Below are positions 8,285 to 16,768 of a stretch of DNA of 64,000 bases, one piece after another. Under the pieces are notes generated by a model. It worked only from the letters and a program-made list of their open reading frames with translations, did not search any database and was not told the origin of the DNA. Origin of the DNA: Phycisphaeraceae bacterium (GTDB lineage: Bacteria; Planctomycetota; Phycisphaerae; Phycisphaerales; Phycisphaeraceae); assembly GCA_020849625.1 (NCBI GenBank), contig JADLFV010000064.1, positions 27,148 through 91,147 on the forward strand, in the 5' to 3' direction. Every line of letters begins with the position of its first letter. The first letter of the stretch is position 1. The translations under genes and the position numbers were made by a program.

Positions 8285-9724
8285 ATGAGCCGTTGGCATA
8301 CCATATATATTACAGCCACCGTGCTCGCGGTCGCTCTGTGCTGTGCGACGGCCGCGCTGCATGCTCAGACCACGACCTTCAACGGCGTGGAGGTGCCGGG
8401 GGTGGTCATCGCCCATTCGCCGGCCTCCAGCGAAAAATACATCAGTTGCCCCGCCATCGCCATCCTGCCCAATGGCGACTACGTCGCGAGCCATAACCTC
8501 TTCGGACCCAATACCACCGATGTCGGCATCTACCTCACCAGCGTGTATCGCTCCACCGACAAAGGTCAGACCTGGTCGCACGCCGTGACGCTCAATCAAT
8601 TACAGGCGAACCTGTTCGTTCACGACCAGGATCTCTACATGCTTGGCACGTCTGGTGCTCGCAAAGACTTGACCATTCGCAAATCCACGAATGGCGGGCT
8701 GACCTGGACCCAGCCGACCAATAGCACCAACGGCATCCTTCTCTCATCCAGCAGCTTCGGGTATCACACTTCCTCCGTGCCCGTGGTGGTGCACGACGGC
8801 CGCATCTGGCGGGCTTACGAGGACATGGCCACCGGCGGGAGTTGGCCCAACATGTTTCGCGCCGCGATGATGAGCGCCCCGATCGGCAGCGATCTGCTCA
8901 ATGCCGCCAGTTGGACCCACACCAACGCCCTGGCCCACAACCCATCCTGGCTTCCAGGCAACGACTTCCGAGGCTGGCTGGAAGGCAATGCCGTGGTCGA
9001 TCGCAACGGCCAGGTGGTGAGCATAGTTCGCGTGGACGTGAGCGAGGGCAAGCCGGAGAAGGCGGCAGTTATTCGTTCGCAGAACCTCAACACCGTCTCG
9101 TTCAATCCCGGCAACGACATCATCGACATGCCCGGCGGCGCCAATAAATTCAACATCCGCTACAGCGTGGCCGCTGACAAGTATCTGGCGGTCGCCAGCA
9201 TCGTCAGCCAGGACAATTACACACCGAGCCGCAGGCCCGGTGTAATCCGCAACATCATGGCGCTGCTGTCCTCGGACAATCTCGAGTCATGGACGGTCGA
9301 GCAGATCATTGTGCAGGACCTGTCCGACGTGTCCAAGATCGGCTTCCAGTACATGGACTGGCAGTTCGACGGCTCGGACATTGTCATCGTCTCGCGCACC
9401 GCGTATCCCGACGGGTTGGGCGGCGCCCATAATTTCCACGACGCCAACTTCATGACTTTCCACCGTATCAGCTACAGCTCGCTGCTCACGCCCGGCGATG
9501 CGAACGCAGATGGAGTCATCAACCTGGCTGATCTGCAGATTCTCAGCAACAACTGGCTGAGCGGCAGCGCGAACAGGAACCAGGCGGATTTCAACGGTGA
9601 CGGGGTCGTGAACCTGGCGGACCTGCAGATTCTCGGCGATCATTGGGGCAGCGGCACGACGCTGGACATCCGCTTCGATCAGGCACTGCAACAAAGCGGG
9701 CTGGCCGTGCCCGAACCGTACTAG
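8285..9724 (+). CDS. Asp-box protein paralogue 2, PEP-CTERM anchor cut off by an in-frame stop
   Basis: 479 residues from ATG 8285, with GGAGG (8275-8279) 5 nt upstream. The architecture matches paralogue 1: signal peptide, Asp boxes STDKGQTW and STNGGLTW, then two dockerin-like repeats. The frame ends VPEPY-TAG, just after the PEP motif. Codon-by-codon comparison with paralogue 1 shows equal spacing, and the sequence after the TAG still reads MCLLATTASGLILRRKRC in the same frame to a TGA at 9776-9778. A single nonsense codon has therefore removed the hydrophobic anchor and basic tail. The product would be secreted without anchoring unless the amber codon is read through. Confidence 0.8.
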   Translation: MSRWHTIYITATVLAVALCCATAALHAQTTTFNGVEVPGVVIAHSPASSEKYISCPAIAILPNGDYVASHNLFGPNTTDVGIYLTSVYRSTDKGQTWSHAVTLNQLQANLFVHDQDLYMLGTSGARKDLTIRKSTNGGLTWTQPTNSTNGILLSSSSFGYHTSSVPVVVHDGRIWRAYEDMATGGSWPNMFRAAMMSAPIGSDLLNAASWTHTNALAHNPSWLPGNDFRGWLEGNAVVDRNGQVVSIVRVDVSEGKPEKAAVIRSQNLNTVSFNPGNDIIDMPGGANKFNIRYSVAADKYLAVASIVSQDNYTPSRRPGVIRNIMALLSSDNLESWTVEQIIVQDLSDVSKIGFQYMDWQFDGSDIVIVSRTAYPDGLGGAHNFHDANFMTFHRISYSSLLTPGDANADGVINLADLQILSNNWLSGSANRNQADFNGDGVVNLADLQILGDHWGSGTTLDIRFDQALQQSGLAVPEPY

Positions 9725-9778
9725 ATGTGCTTGCTGGCGACTACCGCTTCAGGGCTGATCCTGCGACGCAAGCGGTGT
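9725..9778 (+). pseudogene. Stranded PEP-CTERM anchor of paralogue 2
   Basis: This is the in-frame continuation after the TAG of the preceding gene: MCLLATTASGLILRRKRC then TGA. It aligns codon for codon with the intact anchor at 8170-8227. Confidence 0.7.
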
Positions 9779-9785
9779 TGAATCA

Positions 9786-9901
9786 CAGCCCGCCGGCCGA
9801 GAGCGGGCGTTACGTCCACACTGGAGGCAACCATGAGCCGTTGGTATCACGCATTATTCCGCAGCCGCAGTGTTCCATCGCTCCAGTGGGCAGCACTGTG
9901 A
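9786..9901 (+). pseudogene. Truncated third copy of the Asp-box gene start
   Basis: The leader CCGCCGGCCGAGAGCGGGC, the CACACTGGAGGCAACCATG ribosome-binding region and the first codons (MSRW) repeat those of the gene at 8285. The frame then diverges and stops after 22 codons (9833-9901). It looks like the leftover of a third tandem copy lost by deletion. Confidence 0.6.
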
Positions 9902-9954
9902 GATTGAAATGACTTCGACCCCTGACAGGATTTCTTCACAAAACGGACAGACCA

Positions 9955-12900
9955 ATGCATGATTCATTGATTGATTGTCGAGTTTCCCGAGTTTCCCAAT
10001 GCCTTATATTCGCCTGTCTCGGTATGCTGCTGTGGGCAACCCCGCCCGGCCATGCCGCGGATTTAGATGATCTGCTGTTCGCGGCCAGTTACAACCACTC
10101 GCTGTACGCGGACGTTTCGCGCGGCATTCCCAAGGCCGTCGCCCATGACATGGTGTCGCTCTGTGATGATGGGTATGAAGGCAAAGCGTTAAAGCTGGGG
10201 CCTTATCAATGGGTTCGCTACGACCTGGAAAACAACCTGCAACTGAACGCGGGCACCATCACGCTGATGGTGCGACCTGACTTCACTCCCGGCGCTTACA
10301 CTGAAGCGGACAGCACCGGCACCGATGTGCAGAACCTTTTTGCCGCTCGCATCCGCACGGGTCATCGCTTCGAGTGCTACTTTGATCTGAGCAATCCCGC
10401 CGAGCCGCTGTTGTGCTTCGCGTTCCAGGACGGGGAGGAGTCATCAGCCAAGATTGCCTTGCCGGTGGCGGACTGGCCGGCGGGGCAATGGCGGCGAGTC
10501 AGCGTGTCGTGGGGGCCGCCCAATCGGACGGCGTTTCGCATTGGTGACGGGCCATGGACGGAGAAGCTGACCGGCTCATTCCCACATCTGCCGGAGAAAA
10601 TGTTCTATGACCTGTACGTCGGTTCCAACGCCACGCCGACGGGTGGTTCACCGCTGGGCCAACCCAATCGATTCAACGGCGCCATCGACGACTTCTGCGT
10701 TTTCAGCACATGGCAACGCGAGCCGCTGGAGACGATTCCGGTGCTGCCGCCGCCAGCCAAGGTGAAGTTGCCCCAGATCGGCTGGGCGCTCGACTACCCG
10801 GCGCGGATTGTGTTTCGCCTCAAAGAGGGGAACGCCACTCCCGGCAAATGGGCCCATCTGCCGGTGGAGGTCGAGGTGACGCCGGAGCATGGCTGGCCGC
10901 AGCTTGATGCCGCTGGTCGCCGCCGCGCCGTCGATGCCCTGCGCCTGGTGCGCTACGACTACGACACGGGTGAGCCGGTAAATGACGGCAAGCTCATCGC
11001 TTTGCGCGTCAGCGATGATGCCTATTGGGCGGATACGTTCAAGGTTCGCTTCAATCATGAAGGTGATCTGCCCGGACTGTATGCCCTGTATTACAACCCG
11101 GCTGCGGAGCAGGACGTGGCGCCGGACCCGGTGGCCATACCCATGGTCGGCGTCGGCGAGCGTCTGGCTTTGGGCGATCGTCAGACGATTGGGCCGTTGG
11201 GCACAGGTCTGCGCGGATCGTTCGATATCGCGGACCTTGACGGCGATGGCGACCTGGACGTCTGGTTGAGCAGTGGATGGCAGCACCGCAACAACCAGGA
11301 CCTGTGGTGCGGCCACTACTTCTACGAAAACCTCGGCACCAGCAGCGGGGCGGTGGTGCTCGCTCCACCCACGCTGATTTTCCGCGGCAACTCGCCGTTC
11401 GGCCCGATCGTCCCCAGCAGCACGCCGCAGTTGGTTGACGTCAACGGCGACGGACATCTCGATATGTTCCTTTACTCACAGGAAACGCCGATCTGGATCG
11501 AGTGGGAATTGCAGAAGGGACGAATCGTCGTCAAGGAGTACCACCATTTCACGGTCAACACCGAAACGAAAGGCGAGCGAGCTCGGCTGATCGACTGGGA
11601 CAAGGATGGCAAGCTGGACATGCTGGTGGGCAAGCGCATACTTTTCGCCCAGCCGCCAGGACCGGATGGCGAAATGGTGTTCGATGACGCCCACAGCCAC
11701 GACATCGAAGTCGCCTCGGTAGAAGATGCCGACTGGTCGAGCAGCCCGCTGGGCCTGTTGCCGGTGGACTGGGACGGCGATGGACAGATCGAAATGATCG
11801 CCACGAACTGGGCGACACAGTTGTACATCCACGAGCCGATCGAAGGCGATCCGTACAAGTTCGACCATGGCCGGCGGATCAGCACGTGGGACAAGCATGA
11901 GTTGCAGATTCCGGGCGTATTTCCATTTCCCGTGTTCGCGGACTGGGACGGCGACGGCGATCTGGACCTGGTCTGGAGCAACAACAGCGCGTCGCTTGCC
12001 TGGTGCGAGAACATAGCCGGCGCCAGCGCGACGCCGCAGTTACGCCAGAGCCGATACGTGCTGCAGAAACAGCCGGACATGGACGGCTGCGTGCTGGCCA
12101 TCCCGTGTCTGTACGATTGGGACGAGGACGGCGATCTGGACATGATTGTCGGCACGGCCAATGAATTTATTCACTATTACGAGAACATCGGCACGCCGCA
12201 GCAGGCGGTCTGGGGCCAGCTTCAATACTTGCAGGCAGCCGGCCAGAACATCGAACTGCGCGCGGGCGAGGATGGCTCGCTGCTCGGAGCGCAGGAATCG
12301 GACTGGGGCTACATCAACCCGCTGGTCGCGGACTGGGACGGCGACGGCCGCGCCGACCTGCTGGCCAGCGGCATCCGCGGCGAGCACTGGTACTTCCGCA
12401 ACATCGGCAGCAAGGGCCAACCCTACCTGGATGAAGGTCGCCTGATCCGCGTGGACTGGGGTGATCAACCGCGAGCGACGCCGACGTGGATCCGCTACAA
12501 ACCGCAGGGCGACGAACTGATCACCGCCCATCGTTGCCGACCGGCCGTGTTGGACTGGGATGAGGACGGCATCATGGATTACGTCACGCTCGATCACGAG
12601 AACAAGTGGGCTGTGTATTTCGGCAAGCGCATGGAAGATCACCAGGTGATCCTTGCGCCGGGTCAGCACGTGTTTGAGCTGAATGATCCCTACGCGCGCG
12701 CTTTGGTGTGGAACCGCAAGCCGTTGACGGACAAAGACTGGCGGCCGCATTACGCCGGGCGCACCGTGCTGCAATTCGTCGATTGGAACGGTGACGGCAA
12801 ACGCGATTTGATCCTCGACAACATCAACGCCCGCTATTACCTTAACACCGGCACGAACACCCAGCCGGTCTTCGAGGATCAGGGCGACCTGGTCAAGGCC

Positions 12901-13071
12901 CGCCTCACGGTGCATAACAGCGGCCCTTACGTGTGCGACCTCGACGCTGATGGTAAACTGGACCTGATCGTGGGCACTGAGTCAGGACACATCTTCTACT
13001 TCAACCGCGCCTTCATCGAAGGCGCATCGCCGCAGGCGATTGTGGTGGACGACCTGACGCGAAAGCAGTGA
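9955..13071 (+). CDS. Secreted LamG plus FG-GAP/VCBS-repeat protein
   Basis: 1038 residues. After a signal peptide (about 1-34, ending GHAA) comes a LamG/concanavalin-like domain (about 36-250), with the usual FNGAIDDFCVF strand near its end. A linker follows to about 415. The rest carries some ten FG-GAP-like calcium-loop repeats such as DLDGDGDLDVW, DWDKDGKLDMLVG, DWDGDGDLDLVW, DWNGDGKRDLIL and DLDADGKLDLIVG, which fold as a beta-propeller. No PEP-CTERM or membrane anchor is seen. The protein is extracellular and probably binds carbohydrate. It lies between the Asp-box genes and a symporter, so a role in capturing or processing a sugar polymer is likely. No catalytic residues were identified. 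Confidence 0.8.
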   Translation: MHDSLIDCRVSRVSQCLIFACLGMLLWATPPGHAADLDDLLFAASYNHSLYADVSRGIPKAVAHDMVSLCDDGYEGKALKLGPYQWVRYDLENNLQLNAGTITLMVRPDFTPGAYTEADSTGTDVQNLFAARIRTGHRFECYFDLSNPAEPLLCFAFQDGEESSAKIALPVADWPAGQWRRVSVSWGPPNRTAFRIGDGPWTEKLTGSFPHLPEKMFYDLYVGSNATPTGGSPLGQPNRFNGAIDDFCVFSTWQREPLETIPVLPPPAKVKLPQIGWALDYPARIVFRLKEGNATPGKWAHLPVEVEVTPEHGWPQLDAAGRRRAVDALRLVRYDYDTGEPVNDGKLIALRVSDDAYWADTFKVRFNHEGDLPGLYALYYNPAAEQDVAPDPVAIPMVGVGERLALGDRQTIGPLGTGLRGSFDIADLDGDGDLDVWLSSGWQHRNNQDLWCGHYFYENLGTSSGAVVLAPPTLIFRGNSPFGPIVPSSTPQLVDVNGDGHLDMFLYSQETPIWIEWELQKGRIVVKEYHHFTVNTETKGERARLIDWDKDGKLDMLVGKRILFAQPPGPDGEMVFDDAHSHDIEVASVEDADWSSSPLGLLPVDWDGDGQIEMIATNWATQLYIHEPIEGDPYKFDHGRRISTWDKHELQIPGVFPFPVFADWDGDGDLDLVWSNNSASLAWCENIAGASATPQLRQSRYVLQKQPDMDGCVLAIPCLYDWDEDGDLDMIVGTANEFIHYYENIGTPQQAVWGQLQYLQAAGQNIELRAGEDGSLLGAQESDWGYINPLVADWDGDGRADLLASGIRGEHWYFRNIGSKGQPYLDEGRLIRVDWGDQPRATPTWIRYKPQGDELITAHRCRPAVLDWDEDGIMDYVTLDHENKWAVYFGKRMEDHQVILAPGQHVFELNDPYARALVWNRKPLTDKDWRPHYAGRTVLQFVDWNGDGKRDLILDNINARYYLNTGTNTQPVFEDQGDLVKARLTVHNSGPYVCDLDADGKLDLIVGTESGHIFYFNRAFIEGASPQAIVVDDLTRKQ

Positions 13072-13075
13072 GTAT

Positions 13076-13153
13076 ATGACAGCAATCCCGGCAATTCAGG
13101 GGACCAGTTTGCTGTGGGTGGACGTGGTCATCGTGATCTATATTCTCACGTAC
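13076..13153 (+). pseudogene. Remnant N-terminus of a second SSS symporter
   Basis: The ORF opens with MTAIPAIQGTSLLWVDVVIV then IYIL. LLWVDVVIVIYIL resembles the start of sodium/solute symporters, including the intact gene just downstream (LHWIDQIIIMVYVLA). The similarity stops after about 25 codons, so this is probably a duplication or replacement scar. Confidence 0.4.
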
Positions 13154-13229
13154 CGGCGCTGCTGCAGCACGATCGCATTTGAGTGCCTCAAGCTGATAAC
13201 GGACATTCACCCAGCTGCAGGAGCGACCC

Positions 13230-14837
13230 GTGACGCTGCATTGGATCGACCAGATCATCATCATGGTGTACGTGCTGGCCATGGCCGGCATCGGCTTCTA
13301 TTTCGTGCTGCGCAACAAGAGCACGGATGAATACTTCGCCGGCGGCCGCAGTCACGGCGGAATTCTGCTGGGACTGAGCCTGGTCGGCGCGCACATCAGT
13401 TCTATCACGTTTATCGCCCACCCCGCCGATGCCTACAAGACGGCCTATTTGCGGTTCCTGCCCGCCTTGATCCTGCCGCTGACGATCCTGATTGCGGGGA
13501 TGTTCTTCGTGCCCCTGTATCGCAAGGCCCGAGTCACCAGCGCCTATGAATATCTCGAAGCCCGCTTCGGGCCCGGTGTGCGCCTTTACGCCGCGAGCAT
13601 GTTCGCCATCTACATGCTGCTGCGACTCAGCGCCGTCCTGTTCCTGTTCTCGGTGGTGATCAAGACCATTACCGGCCTTGATGCCGACACGTGCATCCTG
13701 ATTGCCGGCATCATCACCGCGGCCTATACCGTTGTCGGCGGTCTCAACGCCGTGATCTGGACTGACGCGATCCAGAGTGTCGTGCTGTTGGGGGGCGGGT
13801 TGGCGATCCTGCTGCTGCTGCTGATACAGATTCCAGGCGGGCTGGGCGAAGTGCTCACCACGGCCTGGGCGGATAACAAGTTGTCCGTGGGCGACCTGAA
13901 TCCCGCCACAGGAGCGATCGAACCAACCCGCTGGTTTGATGACATGGCCCACAAGAGCGTGTTCCTGATGCTCCTGATGGGGACGACGAACTGGATGACC
14001 GCATACTGCACCAGCCAGGACAACGTGCAACGATACGTGGCGGCCAAGTCCGCTCATGAGGCCCGCAAGAGCATCTGGCTGTGCACCGCCATGAGCATCC
14101 CGGTCTGGGCGACCTTCATGTTCATGGGCACCTGCATGTACGTCTTCTACAAGAAGTTCCCCGATGAACAGGCCGCCCTGATGCTGACCGGCGGCCGTAA
14201 AGCCGAGGACATCCTGCCCTACTACCTGACTTCGCAGGTTCCCGTGGGTGTCGTGGGTTTGGTGGTGTCGGGGGTGGCGGCGGCCGCCATGTCCACGCTC
14301 TCGGCCAATTTGAACTCATTTTCCAGCGTCGTCACCGTCGATATCTATCGCCGGCTCCTGGTGCGCCATCGCAGCGACCGCCATTATCTACGGGCTGGTT
14401 GGATCTTCACCGGCCTGTCCGCGCTGGTCATGGTTTTGGGCGCTTTGGCTTTGCTCCACGCTTCCACCAAGACGCTCAACGATTTCTTGCTCATCGTCGG
14501 CAATATCGTCCAGGTTGGCATCCTGGCGGTGTTCCTGTTGGGATTCCTCACACGCCGGGCCAACTCCTGGTCTGTGGGACTGGGGATCCTGTTCACGTTG
14601 CTGTTCTCCACCTGGTGCGTGTTGTCAGGCCGGGGCTGGATACCTGAAGGTTGGGCGGCGAAATTCGACCTCTACTACGTCGGACCGCTGGGCAACCTCT
14701 TGCTGTTTGCGATCGGATTCTTCCTGGGTTACCTGATTCCCTGCCGCCATCTTCCAGAACCGCGCCTGACCATCTGGGGTCACACCGGCAAGGATGAGGA
14801 TGATTTCCCGCTCGCTGATCAACCGGCGCAAGGGTGA
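13230..14837 (+). CDS. Sodium/solute symporter (SSS family)
   Basis: 535 residues from GTG 13230, with CAGGAG just upstream. It has 13-14 predicted membrane helices and the SSS signature features: STDEYFAGGRS after the first helix, SLVGAHISSITFIAHPADAY in helix 2, SAYEYLEARFG, and VSGVAAAAMSTLSANLNS in the sodium-site helix. It is an inner-membrane, Na+-coupled importer of a sugar, sialic acid, amino acid or similar. The family includes SiaT sialic acid and SGLT-type sugar carriers. The Asp-box genes beside it favour a carbohydrate or sialic-acid-like substrate, but this is inference from context. The length is typical. Confidence 0.88.
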   Translation: MTLHWIDQIIIMVYVLAMAGIGFYFVLRNKSTDEYFAGGRSHGGILLGLSLVGAHISSITFIAHPADAYKTAYLRFLPALILPLTILIAGMFFVPLYRKARVTSAYEYLEARFGPGVRLYAASMFAIYMLLRLSAVLFLFSVVIKTITGLDADTCILIAGIITAAYTVVGGLNAVIWTDAIQSVVLLGGGLAILLLLLIQIPGGLGEVLTTAWADNKLSVGDLNPATGAIEPTRWFDDMAHKSVFLMLLMGTTNWMTAYCTSQDNVQRYVAAKSAHEARKSIWLCTAMSIPVWATFMFMGTCMYVFYKKFPDEQAALMLTGGRKAEDILPYYLTSQVPVGVVGLVVSGVAAAAMSTLSANLNSFSSVVTVDIYRRLLVRHRSDRHYLRAGWIFTGLSALVMVLGALALLHASTKTLNDFLLIVGNIVQVGILAVFLLGFLTRRANSWSVGLGILFTLLFSTWCVLSGRGWIPEGWAAKFDLYYVGPLGNLLLFAIGFFLGYLIPCRHLPEPRLTIWGHTGKDEDDFPLADQPAQG

Positions 14838-14960
14838 ACCGCTAATTCAGGAATTCTGACTGTTTTATCTTTTTCATGCATTTCAAGGCGATCTTCTTTT
14901 CATTGTCCTGGAATAATTCCATCGGTCAGGTGCTGGACATGCAATATCGTCCGTTAGGTA

Positions 14961-15350
14961 ATGCTCACGCACAGGTACGATAACACCTTAGACGCGCTGA
15001 CCAATCCGTACATCGACGCAGGCTTCGCGGGCTTGGTTTGCCTGCTGCCAATCGTGCATGAGGGGCCTGCACCGCCAACCTGCTGGGCGGCCTGGCCATC
15101 ACGCATTACACGCACGGCCCCGATAAGCCCGCCTCCAGCATCGACTGGTTTGAGGCTGTCCGTTCAACACCAGCAGCGGTTACGCGGCTGCGTACAAGTT
15201 CGACAGCGGCGGCAACTTCCAGTTCTGGTCCTCTGGCGATGCCGGCATCGGCTTTTGCATGGCGGCGGTGCCTGAGCCGGTCTCGGCGGTCTGGCTAGTC
15301 CTCAGGGGGCTGGCGTTGTTAATCCGGGGCGGCAGGCCGGGATGGACCTG
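14961..15350 (+). pseudogene. Frameshifted PEP-CTERM protein remnant
   Basis: Three successive frames give protein-like text: YDNTLDALTNPYIDAGFAG (from 14961), NLLGGLAITHYTHGPDKPAS (from 15077), then FNTSSGYAAAYKFDSGGNFQ (from 15163), ending AVPEPVSAVWLVLRGLALLI and RGG. The last part is a PEP-CTERM signal. Two frameshifts and the lack of a full N-terminus mark it as decayed. The 120 bases before it (14838-14960) hold nothing I recognise. Confidence 0.6.
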
Positions 15351-15369
15351 TAGCCACTCATTCTCCCAT

Positions 15370-15397
15370 TTGACAGCAAACACCGCTCAGGTACACT
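15370..15397 (+). promoter_or_regulatory. Promoter of the S10-spc-alpha superoperon
   Basis: TTGACA (15370-15375), a 16-bp spacer, then TACACT (15392-15397). This is the best sigma70-type match in the window and lies directly upstream of the ribosomal genes. Confidence 0.75.
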
Positions 15398-15402
15398 ACT
15401 TG

Positions 15403-15425
15403 GCTCCCCTTCGCGGAAGGGGAGC
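15403..15425 (+). promoter_or_regulatory. Leader hairpin of the ribosomal operon
   Basis: GCTCCCCTT-cgcgg-AAGGGGAGC is a 9-bp stem at the very start of the predicted transcript. There is no T-run after it, so it is not an evident terminator. It could serve leader-based autoregulation or mRNA stability. Confidence 0.45.
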
Positions 15426-15452
15426 AGGTATCCCTATAAGGCTCTTTGACAA

Positions 15453-15761
15453 ATGACCGGCGGCAAAATTCGAATCCGAATGGAAGCCTACGACCACCAG
15501 GCCCTGGACGCCTCGGCCCGGGAGATCGTGGACCACGCAAAGCGAACCAATGCCCGGGTGGCGGGGCCGATTCCTCTGCCCACCCGCATCGAGCGCTACA
15601 CCGTGCTGCGTAGCCCGCATATTGACAAGAAAAGTCGGGAGCAGTTCGAAATCCGCACGCACAAGCGGATCATCGACATCAGCGAACCCAACGCCCGGAC
15701 GGTCGAAGCGCTCAATCGCCTGGTGGTGCCCGCCGGTGTGTTTGTGAAGATCAAAGCGTAA
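15453..15761 (+). CDS. rpsJ: Small ribosomal subunit protein S10
   Basis: 102 residues, full length. The family core is clear: [15 protein letters not shown], then [19 protein letters not shown] and [12 protein letters not shown]. It is a 30S head protein and also NusE in antitermination complexes. It is the first gene of the superoperon, about 50 nt after the predicted start site. No strong Shine-Dalgarno precedes the ATG. The usual upstream str genes (rpsL, rpsG, fusA, tuf) are not here. Confidence 0.97.
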   Translation: MTGGKIRIRMEAYDHQALDASAREIVDHAKRTNARVAGPIPLPTRIERYTVLRSPHIDKKSREQFEIRTHKRIIDISEPNARTVEALNRLVVPAGVFVKIKA

Positions 15762-15780
15762 TCGCGGTTACGCAATGCTG

Positions 15781-15805
15781 TTTAGCGGCGGAGTTGGCTC
15801 CGCCG
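15781..15805. repeat. TAGC-edged hairpin in the rpsJ-rplC spacer
   Basis: TTTAGC followed by GGCGGAG-ttgg-CTCCGCC. A variant with a different stem lies at 29421-29445. Confidence 0.6.
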
Positions 15806-15899
15806 GACGTCAATCAAGCAAGGCCACGATCCTCTGACCATCGGATACACGGTCACGATCAGCCTGCCGCGGGGCGGGCGGCCTCGGAGATTCAAAGTC

Positions 15900-16574
15900 A
15901 TGGCTCAGGCCATCCTCGGACGCAAAATCGGCATGACTCGCCTGTTCGACGAGCAGGGACACAGCGTCCCGGTCACCGTCGTGCAGGCTGGGCCGTGTTT
16001 TGTCAGCCAGGTCAAGACCGTCGAGAGCGATGGCTACAGCGCGGTGCAGATCGCCTACGAGGACATCAAGCCTCGCCGATCGACCCTGCCGCTGATCGCT
16101 CACGACGCCAAGGCCGGGCTCGTTCCCATGCGGTTTCACCGTGAGTTTCGCACCGGCAGCGAGGATCAGTTTGAGGTCGGCCAGGAACTGACGGTGCAGA
16201 ACTTCGCCGAGGTGAAGTTCGTGGACGTGGTGGGCACCAGCAAGGGCAAGGGTATGCAGGGCGTGATGAAGCGCCACCACTTCTCGGGCATGGAAGCCTC
16301 GCACGGCGTGGAGCGCAAGCACCGCTCGCCCGGCTCGATCTGCAGCCGCTCATCCAACCGTGGTACGGGCAAGCCCAAGAAGGGCATCCGTATGGCCGGG
16401 CACATGGGCGCCGATCGGGTGACCGTGCGTAGTTTGCCGGTGATCGGGATTGACAAGGAACGCAACCTGCTGATGGTCAAGGGTCCGGTGCCCGGGTCCA
16501 AGCAGGGACTTTTGATGATTCGGGAGGCCGTGCGGCTGAACAAGTCGAAAGCCGAAATGCTCAAGGCGTCGTAA
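15900..16574 (+). CDS. rplC: Large ribosomal subunit protein L3
   Basis: 224 residues. It starts MAQAILGRKIGMTRLFDEQG, with the central GTSKGKGMQGVMKRHHFSG loop and RSSNRGTGKPKKGIRMAGHM, which reaches toward the peptidyl transferase centre. It is an early 23S rRNA assembly protein. Length is typical. It lies 138 nt after rpsJ, and that spacer holds a TAGC-edged hairpin. Confidence 0.97.
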   Translation: MAQAILGRKIGMTRLFDEQGHSVPVTVVQAGPCFVSQVKTVESDGYSAVQIAYEDIKPRRSTLPLIAHDAKAGLVPMRFHREFRTGSEDQFEVGQELTVQNFAEVKFVDVVGTSKGKGMQGVMKRHHFSGMEASHGVERKHRSPGSICSRSSNRGTGKPKKGIRMAGHMGADRVTVRSLPVIGIDKERNLLMVKGPVPGSKQGLLMIREAVRLNKSKAEMLKAS

Positions 16575-16584
16575 GTCGGGAGGA

Positions 16585-16654
16585 AGGCTTGAGGGGTGAG
16601 GCTTGAGCCGTGAGGCGCAGAACCTCAAAACTCAAGCCTCAGGCCTCAAGCCTC
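16585..16654. repeat. Heptamer palindrome array, AAGCCTC type (rplC-rplD)
   Basis: Left arm: GGCTTGAG units (AGGCTTGAGGGGTGAGGCTT and on). Right arm: CTCAAGCCTCAGGCCTCAAG. The arms are reverse complements of the same 7-8-nt unit. Confidence 0.6.
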
Positions 16655-16768
16655 CAACGAAACTGCCCCGCCGCGACAACTCGCTTTTGCACCGAGTCGC
16701 GTCCACCAACCTCAGGGCGCGGCGACACAAACGCAGTCGTCTGAGGCGACGAACCGTAGGTAACCGTC

